Assembly (NCBI GenBank): GCA_002338895.1
Contig: DDJH01000158.1
Location: 6,491 to 17,088 of the forward strand
Reading direction: 5' to 3'
Source of the DNA: Lentisphaeria bacterium UBA1829
GTDB taxonomy: Bacteria; Verrucomicrobiota; Lentisphaeria; Victivallales; UBA1829
DNA length: 10,598 nt
Below are positions 5,616 through 10,598 of this stretch, piece after piece. A program made the position numbers and the translations under genes. How positions within the stretch are numbered: the stretch's first letter is position 1; the number at the start of each line of letters is the position of its first letter. Under the pieces are notes generated by a model. It ran no database searches and was not told the DNA's origin. It saw nothing but the letters and a program-made list of their open reading frames with translations.

Positions 5616-6827
5616 TCAGGGAAGATCCACACTGATTTCCAGCGAGGAGTATGCCTGTTCCAGAAGTTCGGTCATATCGCCGAGAAGCGCCTCTTCCGCT
5701 TCGATCCGGAAGAGTTTTGCCGCAACCGAGGGGGAGGGCGGGGCAAAGACCGTGCAGCTGTCCGGCTGCGGTTCGATCGAAATCGGGAACGTCCCGAGTT
5801 CCTCCGCCCGGCGGATGGTCTCCAGCTTGTCGAGTCCGCAGAGCGGACGGATCACAACGAATTCCGCCGCCGCGTTGATGGTCCCGAGATTGATGATCGT
5901 CTGACTTGCCACCTGTCCGACCGATTCCCCTGTTACGATCCCGTACAGATGCTTCCGGTGGCAGAGCATGTTGGCAATCCGCATCATGTAGCGGCGGTAG
6001 AGCACCGTGCGGTATTTCGGGTTGCAGACGTCGCGGATCTTCTTCTGAATCTCCGAAAAGTTGCAGGCGTAGAGCGTCCCCGGTTTCTGATGTTTGTTCA
6101 GAACCGCCGCCAGACGCTTCACCTTCTCCAGCGACTCCATCGGCGTGTAGGGATAACTGTGGAACGTGAGATAATCGACATGGCAGCCGCGGGTCATGAT
6201 CATCTTGCAGGCGACCGGGGAATCGATCCCTCCCGACAGCAGCGCCAGAACCGGACTGTTGCTGCCGACGGGAAGTCCGCCGGCTCCTTTGTAGGCGGTG
6301 TAGTAGAGCAGCGCATTGACGTCGCGGACTTCGACTCCCAGAGTGATTTCGGCATGTTCCAGATCTACATGCAGATGTTCCTGGCCGAAGAGTTCTTCGA
6401 TCCGCGTGGCAACGGCGATTTCAATGTCCTTGGAGCGGAGGGGGAATGTCTTGTCGCTCCGCCGTGCGCGGACCCGGAACGACACGCGATTCCGCTTCGC
6501 CAGAATCGGATCGAAAAATTCATGAACGCTCTCCGAAACAAGGTGCAGAATCGCCTCCATGTCCGGTGCGCATTCCAGTGCCGGAGAGAAGGATTCCAGT
6601 CCGGAACACCGCTCCAGTCCTTCCCGGATGACCTTCAGTTCCTCGTCCGTAAACGCGGAGTCGTCTTTCCGGCGGATGTAGATCCGGCCGCGCACGCGGG
6701 AAAACCGGAGCGTGTCGAGCGCCGAACACTGGTATTTCAGATTGTCGATGAGTTTGTTTTCAAACATGGACCGGTTGTCGCCTTTCGTGGCGATCTCGTG
6801 ATACCGGCAGATGATGCTGTTGTACAT
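5616..6827 (-). CDS. thiI: tRNA 4-thiouridine synthetase ThiI (form lacking the rhodanese domain)
   Basis: ThiI adenylates uridine 8 of tRNA and replaces its oxygen with sulfur; in some bacteria it also supplies sulfur for the thiazole of thiamine. The 403-residue protein has the N-terminal ferredoxin-like plus THUMP region (about 1-165), then KGAGGLP (180-186) and the PP-loop ATP-pyrophosphatase motif LLSGGIDSPVA with SGGIDS at 198-203. Later ThiI blocks are present: TGESVGQVASQT (299-310), RPL (327-329) and PDSCTVF with Cys358. E. coli ThiI is about 480 residues and has a C-terminal rhodanese domain; here the protein ends after the PP-loop domain, as in B. subtilis, where a partner cysteine desulfurase supplies sulfur. 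Start ATG 6827 has AAGG about 7 nt upstream. No thiamine or desulfurase gene is adjacent. It lies 109 nt after pnp, with a terminator between them. Confidence 0.95.
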   Translation of the reverse strand: MYNSIICRYHEIATKGDNRSMFENKLIDNLKYQCSALDTLRFSRVRGRIYIRRKDDSAFTDEELKVIREGLERCSGLESFSPALECAPDMEAILHLVSESVHEFFDPILAKRNRVSFRVRARRSDKTFPLRSKDIEIAVATRIEELFGQEHLHVDLEHAEITLGVEVRDVNALLYYTAYKGAGGLPVGSNSPVLALLSGGIDSPVACKMIMTRGCHVDYLTFHSYPYTPMESLEKVKRLAAVLNKHQKPGTLYACNFSEIQKKIRDVCNPKYRTVLYRRYMMRIANMLCHRKHLYGIVTGESVGQVASQTIINLGTINAAAEFVVIRPLCGLDKLETIRRAEELGTFPISIEPQPDSCTVFAPPSPSVAAKLFRIEAEEALLGDMTELLEQAYSSLEISVDLP

Positions 6828-6880
6828 GGCGCACCTTTGGGGTTGATCCCGAATCTCCGATCCCGTCCGGGGAACGGACG

Positions 6881-6916
6881 AAAAAAACGGGAACTCCGTT
6901 TTCCGGAGTTCCCGTT
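6881..6916 (-). terminator. Strong intrinsic terminator of pnp
   Basis: On the minus strand an 11-bp perfect stem, CGGGAACTCCG (6914-6904) with CGGAGTTCCCG (6898-6888), extended by two A-T pairs, has a 5-nt loop and is followed by seven T residues (6887-6881). It lies about 20 nt after the pnp stop. Only about 53 nt separate it from the thiI start, in which I see no clear promoter; thiI may rely partly on readthrough. Confidence 0.9.
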
Positions 6917-6936
6917 CGGAATGTCGATCCGGGGTG

Positions 6937-9045
6937 TTATTTCTCGATTTCGTCGAGCGCGGCCTTCCGGCTCAGACGGATCTTGCCGGAACGGTCGATG
7001 TCGATCACTTTGACCGTGATGTAGTCGCCTTCCTTGCAGATGTCCGAGACCTGGTTGACCCGGTAATTCGCCATTTCGGAGATGTGGAGCAGTCCGTCCT
7101 GTCCGGGCAGAATTTCCACGAATGCTCCGAAGTCGCGCACCGTCTTCACAAGTCCGCGGTAGATCTTGCCGACCTCCGGTTCCGCCGTATAGGAGAGAAC
7201 CCGGCGTTTGACGTCTTCCAGAACCGTCTTGTTCTTCGCAAGAATGCTGACGGATCCGTCGTCCTGAATATCGACCTGGGCTCCGGTCGCTTCGCAGATC
7301 TCCTTGATGTTTTTCCCGCCGGTTCCGATCAGCGCGCCGATCTTCTCAGGTTTAATCTTCATGACGTCCATCTGCGGCGCGTTCGGGCTGACCTCGGAAC
7401 GCGGAGCCGGGATGCAGTCGGTCACAACCTTCATGATCTTTTCCCGCGCCTCTTTGTTCTGCGCCATCGCGCGGACGAGGGTATCGATCGGAATGCCCGG
7501 GAGTTTGAGGTCGAGCTGGAATCCGGTGATTCCCTTCCGGCTGCCGCAGACTTTGAAATCCATGTCGCCGAAGTGGTCTTCCGCTCCGATGATGTCGGTC
7601 AGGATCAGCTCCCGGCCGGTGTCGTCCGTGACAAGTCCGCAGGAGATTCCCACCACCGGAGAGGTGATCGGCACTCCCGCATCCATCAGCGCAAGAGTCG
7701 CTCCGCAGACCGACGCCATGGACGTGGAGCCGTTCGACGCCATGATCTCGGACACGCAGCGGACCGTATACGGGAAGTCCGCCGGAACCACCTGCGAAAC
7801 GGAACGTTCCGCAAGATTTCCATGCCCGATCTCCCGCCGTCCGGGTCCGGTCACCTTCCCCACTTCGCCGACCGAATAGTTCGGGAAGTTGTAGTGCAGG
7901 TAGAATTTCTTGCTGTCGTTGGATCCGCATACATTGTCATATTCCTGCACATCCTGTGGGCCGCCGAGCGTTGCGATCACAAGCGCCTGCGTCTCTCCGC
8001 GCTGGAAGAGGCCGCTTCCGTGAACCACCGGCAGAACCCCGACCTCTGCGGAAAGCGGACGGATATCCGTGATCCCGCGGCCGTCCATACGCATATGCTT
8101 GTCGAGAATCGCGGAACGGACCGCCTTCTGAACGCGTTTGTCGAATCCCATCTTCACGATGAATTCGAAATCCTCTCCGAGGCTCTCTTCGAATTTCGGC
8201 TTGAGATCTTCCAGCACCTTGGCCAGCACCACATCCAGCGCCTTGCTGCGTTCTTCCTTGCCCGGCAGGAACGCCGCGCCCTCCAGCGTTGCGCCGCAGG
8301 ACTCTTCGATCGCATCCATCACATCCTTCGGAACGAGATGCAGTTCCGGAGTCTTTTTGGTCCGTCCGCAGTTTGCCGCAAGCTCTCTCTGCGCGGCGCA
8401 CTGGAGTTTGATGATGTTGTTGGCAAAATACATCGCATCGGCGAGAAGCTGTTCGGAGCACTCCTTCGCCTCGCCTTCGATCATGATGACCTGATCTTCC
8501 TTGCCGGCGTAGACCAGTTCGATTTCGCTTTTCTTCATCTCTTCGACGGTCGGATTGGCGATGAACTGCCCGTCGATGTATCCGACGCGGACCGCACCGA
8601 CCGGTCCCTGGAACGGCAGATCGGAGAGGCAGAGCGCCGCCGATGCTCCGAGCATGTACAGCGTGTCGGCATCATATTTTCCGTCATAGGAGAGCACGAG
8701 CCCGTAGACCTGCACCTCGTCAAAGAACCCTTCCGGGAAGAGCGGACGAAGCGGACGGTCGGTCATGCGCATAGTGAGGATTTCCTTGTCCGTCGGCCGT
8801 CCTTCGCGTTTGATGAATCCGCCGGGGAAGCGTCCTGCCGCGGAGAATTTTTCGCGGTAGTCCACCTGGAGCGGGAAGAAATCCGCCCCTTTCCGGGCGG
8901 GTCCGGAGCATGCTGCCGCCAGAACGCAGGTGTCGCCCATGCGAACCACGCAGGAGCCGTTGGCGAGGTGTGCGAGTTTCCCGGTGGAGATTTCCATGCT
9001 CTTTCCGGGAGTCAGTTCGATTGAAACTTTCGTTTCCTGCTGCAT
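6937..9045 (-). CDS. pnp: Polynucleotide phosphorylase (polyribonucleotide nucleotidyltransferase)
   Basis: PNPase degrades RNA 3' to 5' using phosphate and releases nucleoside diphosphates; it acts as a cytoplasmic trimer, often in degradosomes. The 702-residue length matches the family (E. coli 711). Order of domains: first RNase PH-like core (about 10-145, with FFPLQVDYREKFSAAGR and TDRPLRPLFP), an all-helical linker, and a second RNase PH core (about 320-545). The active-site block DHFGDMDFK places D490, D496 and K498 on E. coli D486, D492 and K494. A KH domain follows (about 558-620, GxxG loop GTGG at 574-577), then an S1 domain (about 625-695, GKIYRGLVKTVRDFGAFVEI). All expected residues are intact. 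Start ATG 9045 has AAGGA about 9 nt upstream. The usual upstream partner rpsO is absent here. A long leader with a strong hairpin suggests autoregulation. Confidence 0.98.
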   Translation of the reverse strand: MQQETKVSIELTPGKSMEISTGKLAHLANGSCVVRMGDTCVLAAACSGPARKGADFFPLQVDYREKFSAAGRFPGGFIKREGRPTDKEILTMRMTDRPLRPLFPEGFFDEVQVYGLVLSYDGKYDADTLYMLGASAALCLSDLPFQGPVGAVRVGYIDGQFIANPTVEEMKKSEIELVYAGKEDQVIMIEGEAKECSEQLLADAMYFANNIIKLQCAAQRELAANCGRTKKTPELHLVPKDVMDAIEESCGATLEGAAFLPGKEERSKALDVVLAKVLEDLKPKFEESLGEDFEFIVKMGFDKRVQKAVRSAILDKHMRMDGRGITDIRPLSAEVGVLPVVHGSGLFQRGETQALVIATLGGPQDVQEYDNVCGSNDSKKFYLHYNFPNYSVGEVGKVTGPGRREIGHGNLAERSVSQVVPADFPYTVRCVSEIMASNGSTSMASVCGATLALMDAGVPITSPVVGISCGLVTDDTGRELILTDIIGAEDHFGDMDFKVCGSRKGITGFQLDLKLPGIPIDTLVRAMAQNKEAREKIMKVVTDCIPAPRSEVSPNAPQMDVMKIKPEKIGALIGTGGKNIKEICEATGAQVDIQDDGSVSILAKNKTVLEDVKRRVLSYTAEPEVGKIYRGLVKTVRDFGAFVEILPGQDGLLHISEMANYRVNQVSDICKEGDYITVKVIDIDRSGKIRLSRKAALDEIEK

Positions 9046-9142
9046 AAAATACAGTCCTTCTGTTGTGTGCGGCGAGATTTGTCGGCCGCCGCGTTTCTGA
9101 TTCCTTGTTCAGGATGTCCGGACCGGCTTTTATGATTATTGC

Positions 9143-9198
9143 GGAATCGCGGTATCGGTTTCCGGAACGGTTCCGGGAATCGATACCGACCGAATTCC
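9143..9198 (-). promoter_or_regulatory. Long stem-loop in the pnp leader, candidate RNase III/PNPase autoregulatory element
   Basis: The core is an 18-bp stem between 9150-9167 and 9171-9188 (two G-U type pairs on the plus-strand reading) with a 3-nt loop. After a 2-nt bulge it extends by seven more pairs (9143-9149 with 9191-9198, one bulged A). It ends about 98 nt before the pnp ATG and has no T-run, so it is not a terminator. In E. coli a leader stem-loop of pnp is cut by RNase III and PNPase then represses its own synthesis; the position and length here fit that scheme by analogy only. A mobile REP-like repeat is the alternative. Confidence 0.6.
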
Positions 9199-9264
9199 AC
9201 AGGATAATCGGGGTGGGCCGGGTCGGACAACTTCTTCTTGTTGAATTCTTTCTCAACAATAGGA

Positions 9265-9292
9265 AATATAAACCGGATTTGCAAAATTACAA
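9265..9292 (-). promoter_or_regulatory. Candidate promoter of pnp
   Basis: On the minus strand TTGTAA (9292-9287) and TATATT (9270-9265) are separated by 16 nt. An overlapping alternative pairs TTGCAA with TATTGT at 17 nt spacing. The leader would be about 210 nt and would include the long stem-loop at 9143-9198. A smaller 7-bp inverted repeat (TTGTTGA/TCAACAA, 9238-9259) lies near the proposed transcription start. Confidence 0.5.
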
Positions 9293-9335
9293 GTTCTCAA
9301 TCCCATTATCGAGGCGTTTTTGTTTCTTTTGGTAT

Positions 9336-10373
9336 TCAGTATTGTTTCCCTGTCAGGGCGGAGAGGAGCTTGCGGGGCAGCCAGGTCAGTGCCAGTCCGA
9401 GTTTCAGCGAAAGCGATCTCTGATACATTTCCGTCCTGTTCCGGTAAAATGCCGCCCGTTGTTCCAGAGAGTATTTTTCGAGTTCTTCCGGGCAGGGGAG
9501 ACGTCGGGCTGTGGTCCACCACTCCTCCGCATAAAGCTGTTCCGGAAAGGCCCAGGGTTTCCGGTCTCCGGAATAGTGGAGGATCCGGGCGGTTCCGCTC
9601 TCTTCGTCCGGGGACTTTTCCGGACTCGAGTCCGGTGAGAGAGGGGGAAGATCGATCAACATGTAATTCCAGGAATGCGGAAGATGCCGGACGTGTCCGC
9701 AGCAGAGCATATTGAGAATATCCTGATCCTGATAGAGCGGTTTGAGTCGATCTTGAATCTCCAGCGCCCGTTCGGAAAAGTGAATCTTCCGGAGCGCCGC
9801 CAGATTCAGAATCAGGACCCCTGCATTGAAATAAACATGATCCGCGGGAAGATGCAGTTTTCTTCTCATATAGCGTTTCTGATAGCGGGGAATGCGTCCG
9901 AGGCAGTCTTCCACGGCGGTGCACCAGATCTCCGGCGGCTGTTTTTCATGGAAGAGTTCCGCAAGATCCGTCCGGATCAGCAGATCGCCATCCAGATAAA
10001 AGACGGTTTCAAACCGGGGAAGAAGGTCCGGAAGAAAGAGACGGAAGTATGTCGCGCGTTTCCAGTACAGCCGGACCGGAAAGCGGTCCTGAAAAAGATC
10101 GAAGAGTTCTTCCATATCAAAAATCAGGATGCGAATGCCTTTGCGAACCTGTTCCAGATCATACAGAATTTTCTTCCGCGGAAGGGAAATACGATCCGAA
10201 AGAATCAGAAACAGATAGGAATCATCGGGGTTTGCACGGTCGATGACGGAGCGGATGGTGACGGCGATCGGCAGAGCAAAATCATTGTCACCGGCCAGAA
10301 CGACTGGAATGGATCCGTTTCCGGCCGCCTGATTGAGAATTTCTTTGTGTCTGGAAGAAAAATCCGGCTGCAT
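9336..10373 (-). CDS. Family 8 glycosyltransferase (GT8, lipopolysaccharide galactosyl/glucosyltransferase type)
   Basis: The ATG at 10373 is chosen as start because AGGA lies 5 nt upstream; the frame open to 10424 overlaps the preceding gene. The 345-residue product is a GT-A fold, retaining, metal-dependent transferase using a nucleotide sugar. Motifs in order: IPVVLAGDNDF near the N-terminus (about 22-32), FYLDGDLLI with the DxD metal site D128-G-D130, YFNAGVLILNL (FNAG at 182-185), QDILN (217-221), LPHSWNY, and HYSGDRKPW (266-274), the HxxGxxKPW block of GT8. A Ser/Pro/Glu-rich linker of about 18 residues sits just before this last block. The C-terminal tail is basic and amphipathic, which often allows peripheral attachment to the inner membrane. 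It follows the upstream gene by only 2 nt, so it belongs to a glycan-assembly operon that continues past the window. The acceptor is unknown. Confidence 0.92.
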   Translation of the reverse strand: MQPDFSSRHKEILNQAAGNGSIPVVLAGDNDFALPIAVTIRSVIDRANPDDSYLFLILSDRISLPRKKILYDLEQVRKGIRILIFDMEELFDLFQDRFPVRLYWKRATYFRLFLPDLLPRFETVFYLDGDLLIRTDLAELFHEKQPPEIWCTAVEDCLGRIPRYQKRYMRRKLHLPADHVYFNAGVLILNLAALRKIHFSERALEIQDRLKPLYQDQDILNMLCCGHVRHLPHSWNYMLIDLPPLSPDSSPEKSPDEESGTARILHYSGDRKPWAFPEQLYAEEWWTTARRLPCPEELEKYSLEQRAAFYRNRTEMYQRSLSLKLGLALTWLPRKLLSALTGKQY

Positions 10374-10375
10374 GA

Positions 10376-10598
10376 TTATCCTCTCTTTCCTATGGTTTTC
10401 AGCTGCCGGATGGCTTCTCTGCATGTTGCGGCGATCCCATCGCGTTTCAGCCAGATGAGGGCATTTGTCATTTTGCGGATCAACTGGAAAAAGGAGGCGT
10501 TCAGTCGGATCAGTCGGAAATTTGAACGCGCCAAAGAGCCTTCATACCAGTTCGTGATTTCGGCATTCCGGTGGAGAAAGTACCGGATCAGCATTTTG
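10376..10598 (-). CDS. Partial gene, C-terminal end of an unrecognised protein, possibly a glycosyltransferase
   Basis: The frame is open to the right window edge, so only about 74 C-terminal residues are seen; the ATG at 10594 is probably internal because the codon before it is also open. The visible part is basic and helical, with YFLHRNAEITNWYEG followed by a run rich in Arg, Lys and aromatic residues. I do not recognise a domain. Tight linkage to the GT8 gene (2 nt between its stop TAA and the GT8 ATG, with the GT8 ribosome-binding site inside this gene) suggests a shared operon and perhaps a second glycosyltransferase. This is a guess from context. Confidence 0.6.
   Translation of the reverse strand, partial: KMLIRYFLHRNAEITNWYEGSLARSNFRLIRLNASFFQLIRKMTNALIWLKRDGIAATCREAIRQLKTIGKRG

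Noticed and set aside
5541..7013. Plus-strand open frame (490 codons) opposite thiI
   Set aside because: It is an antisense shadow of ThiI and of the pnp end, runs through the pnp terminator hairpin, and has no family motif or ribosome-binding site.
6934..9024. Very long plus-strand open frame (696 codons) opposite pnp
   Set aside because: It mirrors the pnp gene almost exactly and has no recognisable domain; it is rich in Arg, His, Asp and Phe as expected for an antisense frame of a GC-rich gene. PNPase on the other strand is unmistakable.
9012..9284. Small minus-strand open frame (90 codons) upstream of pnp, as a possible rpsO-like gene
   Set aside because: It has no S15 features, runs through the long leader stem-loop and overlaps the pnp start, so it is not a credible gene.

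Overview
This is a GC-rich, densely packed bacterial chromosome segment with eight complete protein genes and one gene cut by the right edge. There are no tRNA or rRNA genes, insertion sequences or CRISPR arrays. The mix of cupin-type AraC regulators, a Gfo/Idh dehydrogenase with an amidohydrolase and a NagB-like protein, and a bacterial RRM protein resembles gut Lentisphaerota/Verrucomicrobiota (PVC group). That assignment is an inference from gene content and style; no marker gene here proves it.

Left part (1-4800), carbohydrate module: an AraC/XylS regulator (minus strand) diverges from a three-gene plus-strand operon. The operon encodes a NagB-family sugar isomerase/deaminase-like protein, a PF04909 amidohydrolase and a Gfo/Idh/MocA oxidoreductase. 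The first two genes are 11 nt apart and the second pair overlaps by 4 nt (ATGA). The 133-nt divergent gap holds a sigma70-like promoter whose -35 box lies in a 16-nt palindrome. The operon ends at a strong intrinsic terminator embedded in the 3' end of a second, convergent AraC gene. The module probably takes up one step series in catabolism of an unidentified sugar or sugar acid: the dehydrogenase oxidises, the amidohydrolase may open a lactone, and the NagB-like enzyme isomerises, deaminates or hydrolyses. The NagB-like protein has lost several canonical residues, so its substrate is probably not glucosamine-6-phosphate.

Middle and right part (4798-9292), RNA-metabolism block, all minus strand: pnp (polynucleotide phosphorylase), thiI (tRNA 4-thiouridine synthetase, form without rhodanese domain) and a small RRM RNA-binding protein, in transcription order. 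Convincing terminators follow pnp and the RRM gene. pnp and the RRM gene have long leaders with strong hairpins, consistent with post-transcriptional control.

Right edge (9336-10598): two closely linked minus-strand genes, a GT8 glycosyltransferase preceded by the C-terminal end of another protein, probably part of a surface-glycan cluster that continues beyond the window.
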